A stretch of DNA of 64,000 bases, taken from the NCBI RefSeq assembly GCF_030272615.1, contig NC_081413.1, positions 329,432,802-329,496,801 of the forward strand, read 5' to 3'. The position numbers were made by a program, and so were the translations under genes. The DNA is from Cryptomeria japonica. Taxonomy: Eukaryota; Streptophyta; Pinopsida; Cupressales; Cupressaceae. This document shows positions 36,001-48,070 of this stretch, in pieces. Position 1 is the stretch's first letter. The number at the start of each line of letters is the position of its first letter. The notes under the pieces are model-generated. The model did not search any database. It had not been told where the DNA came from and saw only the letters and a program-made list of their open reading frames with translations.

Positions 36001-36210
36001 TAGCAACATAGACATAAATCTCATTGGAATCTCCCCGCTTCTTGCAACCAATGTAATACTCCAACATATGATAATGAATTCCCACAATTTTCTGCAACAA
36101 CTCATGCCAATATAGAAATATGGAAGTTGACAAAAAAAACACCAGACATAGAGAAAGCTCTGCACAGAAATCCAAGCCTCAAGCCAAGTATGGGATAGTC
36201 GCACCCGCCA

Positions 36211-37500
36211 TGTAATAACCTGTTATGCTCAATAGAAGACTAATGCTAGCATTGCAAATCGCTAGGAATAAGTCGACACTTCAAATACCCAACTCCAAAT
36301 GGTAGAGCGAGGAACAACATTCCCAAATCTATTCAATACTGAGAATTAACAGCCACGCCCAAAAATGTTCAATCCAACAAAAAGGAAGTCCTATGCAATC
36401 ACTTGAGGCATTGATTCACCAACAAAAGTTTTCCACGCCAATCTTCTCACATCCAATCTGTACCACCGCCTCTAGAAATTGAAATAGGACCAGGTTCTCT
36501 GTGAATTGATGTCGTTCCAGACGTAAATAATGCTTTGACATAGATATTATAATGAACTTAATAGGAAATATTTCCATCTCTTGCTTCTCACGGCTATAGC
36601 ATCAAATAGAGATTCAAATGCCAAACTTTACAATAGTTGTCCAATTATAGATCAGGCTTCAATACTTATCTACCTCGAAATCTCAATAATTTCTGCTTAT
36701 TTGTATCAGCCTGCTTAATAATACTTGCAGTAATAATAAAATTCATGATTTCACCACATTTGCCAAACATTAGAAATATTGGAAGAAGCTGCTGATTAAT
36801 CAAGACCACAAGTTGCACTTATAATTGCAATATTCCTTAAGCCAAGGTCCTCGATATCAATTTGCCAATATTGATTAATGGCAGATATCAATATTGTCAT
36901 TTGGGAATTAAATTGGACATTAGACAATAGCAGCCATAAATCTTATTACCCCAATAAAGCCATCTAAATATCAATTATCAATAATCGTCGAGCTCCCTTT
37001 TAATATTCCGTAGATGACATAAACATTCTAAATAAAATAATCTTATTTCCCAAATCAGATATAAAATATCTTTAATATTGCAAATTTATTTTCGAATGAA
37101 GACTTCACAAACTTTTCTCAGCTGTGAACTCCATTACGAATCCACCCATAGAAGAGTCAGATTTTCGTCCAACCCTTATTGATCAACTAAAGGTTTCCAT
37201 CCTCAGCTTCTCATAAATCATCACACAAATTCATCATATCAAATTCATAAGCATGCCCTTCTACAACTCCAACAACTCCTTAAAAAGAACTCCAGGAAAC
37301 ATCTAGAAGATTAGGCCGACTTTAATTTTTATCATAATTGGAGAACTTTATCTAATAAGGGGACTTTTATTTTTTATTATTTCCACCTTTATTTTAATTA
37401 AATTAATCAATTAAAAGTCATCCATATGAAATAAATTTTTTTTTTTGGACAACTTAATTAATTAATTTAATTAACTTTATAAAAATTTGGGGACATTACA
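36211..37500 (-). mobile_element. LTR-like unit ending against hAT relic 3
   Basis: The right end, read on the minus strand, starts TGTAATGTCCCCAAATTT. A candidate left end is TGTAATAACCTG at 36211 (GGTTATTACA on the minus strand), the same pair of ends seen in the unit at 56213-58273. Flanks CGCCA and CAATG do not match, so the left boundary is uncertain. The right boundary is sharp: hAT coding sequence begins at 37501. Confidence 0.5.
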
Positions 37501-37697
37501 CAATGACCTTGTCTTTGTCCAATACAACCTTATGTTGCGCACAAGGGTAGAATACAACCTTATGTTGTGCACAAGGGTAGAGGGCAAATCAAAGGATCCC
37601 ATTGATTTGGATGAGATAGATCCCTATAGTGATTTGGATGGGGCAGGATGAACAACCTCCATTGTTTACTAAAAATGAGATTCTTGATTTTGAGAGG
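37501..37697 (+). pseudogene. hAT transposase relic 3, C-terminal end
   Basis: Reads NDLVFVQYNLMLRT, then IDLDEIDPYSDLDGAG, then after a stop EQPPLFTKNEILDFER. This is homologous to the C-terminus of relic 2 (NDLVFVRNNLSLRT, IDLDDIDPYGEW, EEDLAKFERG). It contains a 31-bp tandem duplication of AATACAACCTTATGTTG. The frame resumes at 55691 after unit C and one AGAGG copy, which shows C inserted into it. Confidence 0.75.
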
Positions 37698-38507
37698 TGT
37701 TGACGTGTTTTTTAGGACTACGTGGAACACAGAACAAAGTTTCCAATGGTCACTTCACTCTCTCTTGTTTAAAATCAGACCATATGCTAAGATTGCAAAG
37801 AAAGATCAAACGGCTAATCTCAAGGTTCCTTTTGCGCGTGGACGTGACTCAATTAGTTGATGGGTTTGTTGTTAACCCAAGGGGCCTTACATATGCTCAC
37901 AGAAGATCTTAACAAACTTGCGGGTTCAAGGGTTCCTACGTGAATGATTTGCAATGAAAGCTCTATTTTTTGGATTTTTGGGTTTAAAATGTGCGGAAAG
38001 TAAATGAGTGAAGGGTTTAGAAAACTAAGTTAAGACTAATCTAATCCTACGAACAAGGGGACGGGATCACTCACGCAAAGTCTAACCACACTTCGCTTCA
38101 CCAACAAAGCACAACTACACGAAGGCGGTGCAATCCTCAGAGGGTGTGTAAATGTTTTTCAAATTACCAATGGAGACAATCAAATCGAACAATCTTCACT
38201 GATAATCGAAGTTAAGCATACAAATATAATGGAGGCTCAGGCTAGCTTTGCACAATATGCAACAATCAGCTGTACACCAAAAGTGTGAGCACGGACTTTG
38301 CAACAAGTAATCCTATCAAATCTAGTTCTTCTAACAACATAAAGCAAAATCTATTCTAACTAAAGAGAGAAAGACCATGCGGATTGCTAAAATAGAACAA
38401 GAATACACCATCAAAATCGAACAATGTATTAAGTTGGCTACTTCAACAATCTTAATGCAACAATCTCAGAAAACAATCTCTCCTCCTTTACAAATGAGGG
38501 GGGTCAC

Positions 38508-38521
38508 CCCTTTATATAGGC
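38508..38521 (-). promoter_or_regulatory. TATA box 2 of unit C (LTR-type promoter)
   Basis: Minus strand CCTATATAAAGGGG, then CCCCTCATTTGTAAAGG, the same downstream words as after the TATA box of solo LTR A. The distance to the 3' end of the unit (about 810 bp) is close to the 870 bp in A. This is the equivalent promoter, expected to drive genomic RNA. Confidence 0.7.
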
Positions 38522-38542
38522 TTCTCGCCTTGGCTACATGCA

Positions 38543-38560
38543 AAACCCTAATTAGGGTTT
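38543..38560. promoter_or_regulatory. Double telo-box palindrome upstream of TATA box 2
   Basis: AAACCCTAATTAGGGTTT, identical to 16698-16715 in solo LTR A, here about 22-25 bp upstream of the TATA box on the minus strand. Confidence 0.75.
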
Positions 38561-38721
38561 CACCCTAAAAGATTCTCCACTCAAGATGCAACAAGGTGGG
38601 AATCAGCAATTAATACCCACAGCCTATATACAATTAATTCAAATTAGCCCAAAAATGGCATCCATTTGTGCATTAAATGCACCCCATTACATCAAATTTG
38701 CCCAAAACACAACAAATATTC

Positions 38722-38842
38722 CCCATGCAAACATAAATGCCCATCATTCTTCATGTGATGGCTGCATGCAAAAGGAATTTGTCATAAAATCATTAAGATG
38801 ACGGCTGCATGCAAAAAGATTCCTCATGCATTCAACATGCAT
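38722..38842. promoter_or_regulatory. Cluster of RY (CATGCA) boxes in the unit C promoter
   Basis: CATGCA occurs at about 38724, 38764, 38808, 38825 and 38836, twice in the context GGCTGCATGCAAAA. RY boxes are bound by B3-domain factors of the ABI3/FUS3/LEC2 group in seeds. Position is 200-330 bp upstream of TATA box 2. The motif identification is direct; function is inferred. Confidence 0.55.
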
Positions 38843-38892
38843 TGACCAGGCTGCCACTGAGTCAAAATATCCCAACAGTAAATGTGCCGCCA

Positions 38893-41800
38893 CTACTCAG
38901 TCAAAAGATTCTCGTCTAAGAATGGACGACCATTATCCCATTCATTAATTGCATATGCAATTAATTTACCGATGACGACTTCCAGTTCTCCTACGGAGAC
39001 ACTTGGCACACTTTCAATGTCAAATTCCATCAAGGTGATTTCTTCCTCGCTCTTTGAAAAGAAGCTTTCCCATTTCACAATCATTTCCTGAGCCTTCTTC
39101 ATTGTGTTGGAAAATGAGGAAACATTTTGAAAATGTTCCTTAGAAAAGGAACCTACGAAGAACTCATGTAACTGGGATTTCAAGGAGTTCACCGTTACTC
39201 CATCCTCATTTAGCCTCTTTGCGAACAATGCTTCGGTCACATTGATCACTTCCTCCTGCACCCTTCTAATTGAGTCTTTCAAAGTTAAAGACTCCATGCT
39301 AAAATTTTCAAAGGTATTCTTTCCTGAGCAAACAGCATAGAACCATCGGGAAAAGTCATAAATTTCATTCTCTTGGGTTACTTTTCCATTAATCAATGTT
39401 TGCTTCGGAATCTTCATTAGAGCCCTGAGTCGCAGAATGGTTAAGTCCCGATAAATGTGGACATCTTCCCACAAACCTTCCGCTATCTCCAATCTGTTTA
39501 GAAGGGCCACAAATCTGGTATGAAGCCGAGCCAAATCTTCAATGAACTTTCCAGCCATAGTAAATACGTCTTCCACCCACTCCCTGGCACTCTGGGCCAT
39601 CACTCTAATTACATCTGAGTCGTCAACAACTTCCTTAGGGAGGGAGGAAAGAGGAACAAAAGATGGATATGCTTCCCTGAGTGGTCATTTAAGACTTCTA
39701 ATGTATTTGCATAAGGCTCTATTTTCTTCTTTCAGCCTTTTACATTTTGCCTTTGTAATCTGCATCTTTTCCCTCATGGCCAAGGAAGATCCCTCGAAGT
39801 CTTCAATTACGTGTCCGGTGGAAGCATGCTCGAGGTCAACTTGTCTATTTACATAATCTTCCAGCCTTATTTTATTCCTGTCTTTATCTACTGTGGGCTC
39901 AACTATATGCAAGGTTCGGGATCCAGATTCATCCCTCACAACCTTGGAGAATTTCCGGAGAGCCTTCTTCTCTATTGGCTGATTCATTCTTTTTAACAAT
40001 TCTTCTAATTTCCATGCTGGATCAATTTCCTTTTTCGGCTCATTTCTTAATCTATCCATCAGCCAATCAGGAGCGGGAATGGAATGACTATGGATTTCCA
40101 TCTACTCTTGCTCCTGTGGTACTTCCTCCATTTCGCCTAGGATGGCTTCCACGAAACTATCCTGGCGAGTTTCTTCCTGATGAGGAGGAATTTCTTGTCC
40201 TTGACCTCTTGGCTGATTTGGTCTATGTGAAGCACTGATGCTGAGAATATCTTGTGCTGGAGCACTGTCAAGGATGTTGCCTGGAGGTGGATTTACTAGA
40301 TTTTCCTGTGAAAACATTTCTACCTCCTGCACACAAGAAGAACTAGCCGATGACTACATCCTTTCTACCCTTGCTCTCTTTTGCGGTGGTTCTTCCTGTT
40401 GCATTTCCTGCTGAACTTCCTGATGAATTTCTTGATGGACTTCTTGTTGGGCTTTCTGTTGGGCTTCTTGTTGGACATCCTTCTTCCTTGTCGTCCTCGG
40501 CCTCTTTGGAGCACTTTTCCCTCTATCAAGTGGACTTCTCCTTCTTCCTAAGCTTGTGAAGATCCTTCAATTGCTTCGCTATGGGAATCTAGACTTCCCA
40601 TCAACTGAAAATTTAGGTGGACATTTCCTTCCTTCAACCTTTTGATATGCCTATCAACCCAATGTCTGGTAAACTTTAAAACAGGTCTGGCCAAGATGTC
40701 TAGATCGTCAATTACAGGTTTTGACCAGTCTGGCAGCTGAATGGGTTGATCTTTCACCCTTTCGAATTTTGGTTGCACCAAGTCCGAATCCTCCTTCACT
40801 TGATCCAGCACCTACATTATCTCACTAATCCTGATGGTGTCAAGGGGCAGTCTGGAATACATTTTCTTTAGGACTTTAAAGTCATCCTTGGCACTTGCCT
40901 AGTAGTCTTCTAGGTGAAACTTATGTATAAATTTCACTCCAGCAACCTTTCTGATTTGGCGATAAGGATCATATTAAGCTCTGGATGTGTAAAATGCCAA
41001 GCGATAGAATGCCAACTCCTCTGCTGCTTTCTCAACTGCTTCCAAACTCGGTCACACCTCCATGTAATCACCTAGGACAACTAGGAATTCAATAGATTGC
41101 TCCTTCTACTTCTTCTGTAATTGATCATAGGCTGTCAACTGCCTCATGAGTTCAAGCAATACCAGTTTGTCGAATGGATACCTTGGCAAATTGTATGACT
41201 GGAAAGAGAATCCCTACGTCCTGATATAGGTGAACTTCGGAAATTGTAAGAACATGGCTCCATATTTCTGAACCAGGGCTCTAGCCTGTGGTGACACCCT
41301 TGTGTGCAATTCATTTTGCATAAGTCTTGTCAAATACATAGTGAGGGTATCATTCGCCAGCTTGTAAGAATTAGTATTATGAAGATGCAGCTGACGATAA
41401 CACTCATGCACTTTCAGTTGTGCCAATCCGCAACCCATGATTCTTTTTGTCGACAAACCATCAAAGCCTCCCCTTCTTGCAAGCACATAAATCACGTAGG
41501 AGCTCATGAAGAAGGATTGGGACTTCCTTTCTTTCAAATCTCTCAGTTGTCCGTGCAAGTAATGGCTGATCAACCTGGCCCAATCCACTAACCCATTAGC
41601 ATTCATGATTTCACCTATGTAAAAGAACATCCAGGGTTCAAAATTCACAGTATGTGAACATCCCACTATCCTGCTTAGCATCTTTATCAGGTCCACATAT
41701 TCCTGTTTGAATTTGAAGATAGTGAGAACCTTAGGCATTTTGGAGATATGCGGCCTAGGCTTTAGCAACCACTATTTATTGATCATATCCACACATCTGC

Positions 41801-42296
41801 TAGGACCCGCTTCATAAATTGCCTTAGCTCCATTTATGGTCATGTATGTCATGGAATGGTTTGAAGTTATTTCGAAGGCTTCACCAATTGATTCCGGAGT
41901 CAATGTCGCCAGCAACTTGCCATCTGACGTTGAAATTGCCTTCTGCTCCGGAATGTAATGCTTTGCACATTCCAGAATCAAATCTAGACATTGGATAGCA
42001 GGAGGAAAACCAGCTGCTGCAACAATTCCACTTTTGACAAACTTGACAGCTATAGGAGAGGGATTATGCCCTGCTGTCCCAAACGTCTTGATCTTGAATG
42101 CAGCCAGGTTGAACGTTCCTAAATTTGTATCGCTGATCTCCTTCCACTTGGAAGCAATCTTGAAATCCGGAAGAAAACCCTTCATCTCCGCTTTTATTTG
42201 TGCTTGCCTGGTGATAGTAACCGCCTTGGTTGATTCTATCATCTTGGGAAAGCCCCTTGAAAATGATGAAAAATTGACTAAGTATGACCTTTTCAC
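38893..42296 (-). pseudogene. Unit C internal ORF, about 1,130 codons, unknown protein, decayed
   Basis: Begins MKRSYLVNFSSFSRGF at 42296, about 60 bp after a TATA box, and runs to a stop before 38893. The N-terminal half is globular (TITRQAQIKAEMKGFL, LATLTPESIGEAFEI, FEPWMFFYIGEIMNANG, SFFMSSYVIYVLARRGG). A Q/E-rich repeat (QQEVHQEIHQEVQQEMQQ) ends in a basic PQKRARVER, a possible nuclear signal. The C-terminal half is helical (LAMREKMQITKAKCKRLK; LHTRFVALLNRLEI). There is no CCHC knuckle, protease, RT or integrase motif. Breaks: about nine in-frame stops, all one transition from CAG, CAA, CGA or TGG, and one frameshift near 40555. The architecture recalls plant mobile-domain or accessory retrotransposon ORFs, but I do not recognise the family. 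Confidence 0.7.
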
Positions 42297-42357
42297 TTCT
42301 TATCCAACTCTTTTTCTCTTAAATCCTGCACGTGAGAAATGAAATGCATCCTCACGC

Positions 42358-42367
42358 TTATATAGAA
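42358..42367 (-). promoter_or_regulatory. TATA box 1 of unit C, directly upstream of the ORF
   Basis: Minus strand TTCTATATAAGCG. An initiation site about 30 bp on would leave a leader of roughly 30 nt before the ATG at 42296. The ORF thus appears to have its own promoter, separate from TATA box 2. Confidence 0.5.
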
Positions 42368-42949
42368 TTTCTCCAATCGTGCTGCTAAGTTGGGAGGAAT
42401 CTAACTCGGCAATTGCATTCATTATGCGTCATACTTTCCCAATCATTGCGCCTTGCAAATGGAATTTCCCTTGTAGTTGAGTTCAAATTTGGAAATTCCT
42501 CTTAATGCATTAAGTCATGCGTCATACTTAGAATATTCCTTGCCAACTCACCATCTTTCCATTTTTCAAATTTCAAAGGGAAATTGGAAGATTCTTTCAA
42601 GATTCTCCTTATTTATCCGCTTGGCTTGACTTTTCTTGTCTTGGAGGGAATTTCCCACACCTTTGACCATCTCATACTTTTTTAGGGATTTTCCTAAAAT
42701 TTAGGACCCGGGTCCAGTAGAGAGAGAAATCTCTCACAATTCCAAATCTACAAAAAATTTCGAATTTTGATAAGATTTGGTGCCTAAAAATGGAAATTTC
42801 AATTTATTTCCCGAGGGGATTTCTTGCTTTTCATTCCATTTTTGACCCTTGATTTTCCATGCCTTGGGTTTCTTCAATTTTTCAACCTAGTCATGGAGAA
42901 AAATCCATACATTTTGGGGCTTATCCTCAACAACTTGAATTTGGAGTCT

Positions 42950-43200
42950 TCTAATGTTCTTGGGCGTGGAATCACCTTGGAGGAGGAATTTCATCACCTT
43001 TTAAACTTTCCTTACCTGTTTTTGAACTTGGGTGCTACTTGTATATGAAGGAGGAATTTTACCCTTTGGAGTTCTTCCTTGACTTCCTTGTTTTGGCACC
43101 CTTTCCTGTACATGGGCGGATTTTTCACTAAGGCATGGAATTCATGATTTTGGTTTTCTCCATGGCATGTTATCTTTAGTGCCCCTCTCCTTCCCGGAGC
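42950..43200 (-). repeat. Unit C 84-bp hairpin array, part to the left of F
   Basis: Degenerate units recur about every 84 bp (GGGCGTGG near 42961, GGGTGC near 43030, GGCACCC...GGGCGG at 43094-43120, GTGCCCC at 43178). They are the same type as the array at 54498-54945 on the far side of F. Confidence 0.65.
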
Positions 43201-43239
43201 TGTCTACCCAGGCAGCAAAATTGCTCTTGACAAGACCCA

Positions 43240-43560
43240 TGTTAGTAGCCTAAGTGGATTACGTTGTAGCATACAAAACACCAAGATCCAACTATAATAC
43301 CAGAGCACAATAAAACACTGTCATGGAACCAACAACACACGACACAGTATACCAAAATATATTCATGTAACACAGATGTATATCATATTAATCTCCACTA
43401 GCATGTCCCTCCAATTGCTACAAGCTTACATATAAAGAGTTTGCGGTTGGTTAGGCCATCAACCGCCAGACAACCAACTACCCCGTAAGTATAACTTAAT
43501 ACTATTGTTTTATTTTAATACATTACCAAAAAGCCTTATTTACTAATTAACCGGCTTACA
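43240..43560 (-). repeat. 3' LTR of F
   Basis: 321 bp, about 97 percent identical to 53975-54295. TATATAAAG-like ACATATAAAGAG near 43430 reads on the plus strand; on the minus strand no strong TATA is evident. Confidence 0.95.
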
Positions 43561-43578
43561 TCATCCCCCCCCACACAA
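43561..43578 (-). other. F polypurine tract
   Basis: Minus strand TGTGTGGGGGGGGATGA immediately before the 3' LTR: the plus-strand DNA priming site. Confidence 0.8.
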
Positions 43579-43600
43579 AACAGCAAAATAACAAAACTAT

Positions 43601-45824
43601 CTACTTAGAGAGACAAGAGGACGTCCCTATTCCCATAGGGGTCCGCTCCCGGAGGATCTTCAGATCTCTTTCAGCAATGAGTTGTTTCTCCCGAGTTGCT
43701 TTTAGAAGCCTGAGTGCATCCATTCGATCTTTCTCAGAGGCAGCCAACTTCCATTCCTTTTCCAGCCGCATGGTTTTCTCTTGAACCATTTCTTGCTCTA
43801 GGGCATTGACCCTTTCTTTCAGCTCACTCTCTCGCTGCTGGGCTAAGGTGTGGTCTCCTTCCATTTTGCTCGCTTTCCAGGTCATCCCCTGGAGCTGTAA
43901 GAATGTAGTACAGAAAGTCTGTTCCATGGAAGTGAGGGCTCCTATTACTTCTTGATTACCTCCTGTGTGCCCACTGAGGATATGTGGTACTCCCCAGTCT
44001 GCTACCATCTCCAAAGTTTCCGTGTCGGGCCAACCTTGGTTCCTAATTTTCTCCGAGAACTCCCTCTCGCAGCCTTCTTTCATAAACGCCAGTAGTGCTT
44101 CCATTGCTCTTGCTATAGCAGACACATCGGATCCTCGAGAATGATCTCTCATCCTCTCCGTGGTTGTCCTCATTACTTCCAACTCCGAAAGAAAATGTTG
44201 TGCAGCAGCTTCCCACTCTTCGATCCCCTCTACTTGTGAGGACGTGTTGTGCCCTTTCCCAGTTTCTTCAATCCTCAGGCTCTCCTCCTGCTGGTCAAGG
44301 CCCAGCGATGGTGAAGGAGGTGGAACCTCTATGTCCATCTGGAATCTGGTGAGTAGGCTGTCTGTTTCGGTCTCCATGTCTGTTTCCTCGGTCCCCTTCC
44401 CTTTGTCTCCTGCTGGCTCTTCCAGGTTCATTTCTTCTTCTGTATTCCCTACCTCCACGCTTGCCAGAGGGTTGGTTATGGGTGCTACTACCAATGCGAC
44501 AGCCCTAGCGGCTTCCACGCCCCTGGGTGTGTTTATATGGAGAGTGTGGGTTCCTGCACTGTTTCTCCTCAAGTCTATTAGCTAGGATGGGCTCCCAGCG
44601 ACCCCAGGTGCCAAATGTGCCGTGGTGGGAATCTGTGCCGGTTTGAAAAGTACCCTTTTCCTTACTCCCCATCTTGGTACGGCTGGTATGCCCCCCATAC
44701 GGCATTCCGTCTCCACTTGCCGCGGACCTCCTACGTGCCCTCCTTCCTGTTCCATGCCCGTTGGTTCCAATGGCCCTGTCCTGTCCTCCTTATCACTTTC
44801 TGGTCCATGCATAGTGTGGCTTTGCTCCATACGGAATTCCCCTTCATCTTCATCCGATGAAGATGATATATATGTTTCCTCTTCCCCCGTCTCTACCTCT
44901 TCATCAGAGTTGTTATCTTCCTCTCCTCCATCTTCCATGCTCCCTGCCAGTTCTTGCCTTGCTTTCTTTCTCGGTGTCATCTCTGTGGCTACGACTATAA
45001 AAGTGTCCAAGTGTAACCAATAATACATGGCTGGCTTGTAGGGCTCCACCCGACTTGAGGCCACAAACCCTCCTCTATTTTCCAGTGCCACCTGGGTTCT
45101 CAATGCTTCCAAGAAGAGGGCGATGAGGTGATGGGGTACGTAGAGGGTTTTATGTTTAAGGAGTATGGCTTCCTTTACCCGACTGGAAAGGACTCAGCCC
45201 CAGTTGTATATTTTGCCATTGCTCAGTCCGTACATGAGGCGTAGCATCCATATTGCAACATCGGATGCTCGGCTTGCTGCTGTTAGCTTACTCTTCAGGA
45301 TATCCATGACGCATCTCCACTCTGGTGAGGTGAGGTGAGGTAAGATTTCTTTAGGCCCCTTCTATTGCTATTCTGCCATAAACTGTCCCATTGCTCTTCT
45401 GTAAGTGTATTACCGCAGATGTGTTCCAGCAACTGCTTCTTTTCTTCTGTAGACATTCTTGCTGAGGGTTTCATAGCTGAATCTCCGCTACTTGGAATTC
45501 CGAAAACCTTGCTGAATTCCTTGGGTGCATAAGAGATGACCACCGTCTGTCCCAAACAATCAATTACTGATCTATGCTTGTCCTGCTCATATCCATGGAC
45601 CATAGCGCGCAATATAGGCTCAAATTCTTTCAGATTGAAGATGGGCATAAAAATGATTTTATCAACCTCTGTTTCTTCAATGAATTCTTTAGAGGGTGGT
45701 CCTCCTCATTGCTTTCCCACCACCTCCTGCACTCACTTCCAAGAACTTCAAACGTAATATTCTCCACGTTTACCTGTTCTGCTGCCCTGTCCTGGCTTTT
45801 CTTGCTAGTTCCCGGCATGGCCAT
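43601..45824 (-). pseudogene. F extra 3' ORF downstream of integrase
   Basis: Pieces in order: from 45824 MAMPGTSKKSQDRAAEQ, ITFEVLGSECRRWW; 45648 MPIFNLKEFEPILRAM, VVISYAPKEFSKVFGIP; around 45100 EALRTQVALENRGG, PAMYYWLHLDTFIVVA; an acidic stretch with SSSSDEDEGE; and 44572-43601, a long helical region (ELKERVNALEQEMVQEK, EREKQ-type) that should form a coiled coil. No signal peptide or membrane segment, so it is not envelope-like. Frame changes near 45640 and 45120 break it. Extra ORFs here are typical of Tat-lineage elements. The KEFSKVFGIP motif resembles TPESIGEAFEI in the unit C ORF. Confidence 0.65.
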
Positions 45825-45999
45825 TGGTTGCTTGTTAGAGGTACTGGTCTTGTAGTTTATGTCATAACTACCCGTTCTAGGGTTGCTGTGACTCCCTTTC
45901 ACCATCTTGTGTCTTGCTGGTGTACACTTCTCCCTCACTGTGCAACTGTAGTGATGGCCCCTTTGGTGGCTTTGAGTTCTTATACTGCAGGGCTGATGT

Positions 46000-46500
46000 G
46001 GTCGATTTACCTCGTCCCTGCTTGCGCTGCGGCTGTGTATGGTGTAGTCCCTGCGCTTGCTATGGCTAAGGCATACGCCACAGCCTTGGCCGCTGCGTGT
46101 GCTACGTATGCTTTGGCCGTTGTGTGTGTTGCGTGTGCCTGCGGTATTGCGTACACTCCCTGCGCTCCCTTCCTTGCGTACACTCCCTGCGCTCCCTTCC
46201 AGACTTCCGCCTTCGCCTCCCTGCGTCCCTTTCGTGCCACCACGCCCGGGTGTGCCTACGCCTTCCCTCTTCGTGACACCTCCCCCCTTGCGCCCTCCGC
46301 GTACGCCGCGTCTCCCCTGTGCGGCTCCGCGTACGCTCCACCCCTCCCCACGCGTGGTGTGTCTTCCTTTGGTCGCACATATGTGCTGCGTGGTGCGTAC
46401 GTGCGGCAGAGTGCATGGGGGTTGTGTAGTGCGTACGTGCTGCGTAGCACGTACATGCTGCATAGTGCCTTCGCGGGGGTTTTTGTGCCTTCATGCCAAC
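46000..46500. repeat. CpG-rich spacer with short tandem repeats in F
   Basis: Between integrase and the 3' ORF, G+C and CpG rise sharply. CACTCCCTGCGCTCCCTTCC occurs twice in tandem (46153-46207), and TGCGTACGTGC-type words recur at 46395-46475. All six frames stay open for long stretches because stops are rare in such sequence, so ORFs here are not evidence of genes. Confidence 0.8.
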
Positions 46501-48043
46501 TCCACGCTCCTCCACACTTCTCCATTGCCTTCACAAAGATCTATGTGCCTTTGTGCCACTTCTTTCCCCCTTTTATGCCCGGTGCTTTTTATCCTCCATT
46601 TATTTTTTTGTGAAGCACTCCCTCCTTTATTTTGTTGGCCCCATATTAGACTCTTAATATTTGCTTTGGTCTTTATTTTTCTATGGTCTTTTTTTTTCAT
46701 GCAAAATATTTTTATTTTGGTTCTCTCGGTATTTAATTTTCCCTTGTTCTCGACCCATGTTCTTAACTTTCGAGACTTGGACCCCTTCTCATCTTCCTTA
46801 GTCCCACATTTTGTCGAGGCATACCCCAATATATTCGTTGCAACAGTTTCTCTCTCCTTGTAGATTTTGAGTTTTGAGCCATTTACTGGGTTTTTGATCA
46901 GATCGCCATCTAGGGTAGATAATTTCATAGCTCTGTTTGTCCCTACTTCCTCTATTTTATAGGGTCCTAACCATCGTACCCTAAACTTCCCAGGTCGGAG
47001 TTCATTCCGACTATCGTATTTGAGCACCAACTGTCCCGGTGAGAATTTCATCTGTCTCAGGTGTTTGTCATGCCAGAACTTCCTCCTTTGGGCTACTTTT
47101 GTGGCCCATTGTGCTACTATTCTACGTTCCTCCATCTGAAGTAATGTATTCAACCGCTCCCTTAAGCTCTCCTCATCCCCCAACCGGTTCTGGACCGCTA
47201 TTCTCAAACTCGGTACAGTGTACTCTACTGGCATCACAGCTTCCTGTCCATACATGAGCTGGAATGGGGTATGTCCAGTAGTGGCTTTGTAAGAAGTACG
47301 ATAGGCCCACAACACCGCGCCCAACCTTTCCTCCCAGTCCTCTTGTTCTACTCCACAAGTCTTGTATAGAATGGACACCAATACTTTGTTTGTTGACTCT
47401 GCTTGTCCATTCGCCCTTGGGTAGTATGGACTTGATAGTGTGGGAAAAATTCTGAATTCTATTGTCATAGTGCGTATCACCTGGTTCACAAAATGTACAC
47501 CTCTATCACCGGTGACCTGTATGGGTATTCCAAACCGAGTTACGATCTGTTCATATAGGAACTTGGTCATACTGAGTGTCGTATTGTCTGGGAGAGCTCT
47601 AGCCTCGGCCCATTTGTAAGGTATTCTGTAGCTATGATTATGTACCGGCATCTGTGTGCTTTGCTTATCTTGAGTGGCCCTACGAAATCTAACCCCCATC
47701 TCTCAAACAACTCTTGTGGTTGGGATGGAAAAAGAGGCATAAAGTCTCGTTTGAGTGGCTTACCCACCCTTTGGCAAGTATCACAACTTGACACCCATTC
47801 CCGCGCATCTGCATAAAGTGTAGGCCACCATAACCTTGCTAGTAATATTTTTCTTGCAGTCGCATCTGGGCCCATATGCCCTTCGGCTAGCCCTTCATGT
47901 GATTCCCTAAGAACCCCCAGAATTTCTTCCTCTAAGACAGACCTTCGTAGTACCCCATCAGGGCCCATTTTATACAAAAGGCTGTGGATCAATTGGAACG
48001 TTGTGTTTTTTAGTGCCAGCTTCCTTCTTTCACTTGGGGGCAT
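46491..48043 (-). pseudogene. F integrase
   Basis: The zinc-binding H-H-C-C region is intact (HEGLAEGHMG ... CDTCQRVGK). The catalytic core has D in WGLDFVGPL, D in VTGDRGVHF (D-R-G), and E in YYPRANGQAESTNK. It is followed by AYRTSYKATTGHTPFQLMYG and a C-terminal domain (WLGPYKIEEV) with a very basic tail. A single frameshift near 47580-47605 separates the zinc and core parts (EYLTN / KWAEAR). Integrase inserts the cDNA into the host genome. Otherwise well preserved, consistent with a fairly young insertion. Confidence 0.9.
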
Positions 48044-48070
48044 CTCATTTGGGAACGTTGCGCTGGCAAG

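Noticed and set aside
36211..37500. Complete solo LTR with target duplication
   Set aside because: The right end is sharp but the flanks CGCCA and CAATG do not match; kept only as LTR-like.
45696..46863. Long plus-strand ORFs of 305 and 268 codons
   Set aside because: They lie antisense to F in the CpG-rich, stop-poor tract, have biased composition (Ala/Tyr or Pro/Arg) and no domain.
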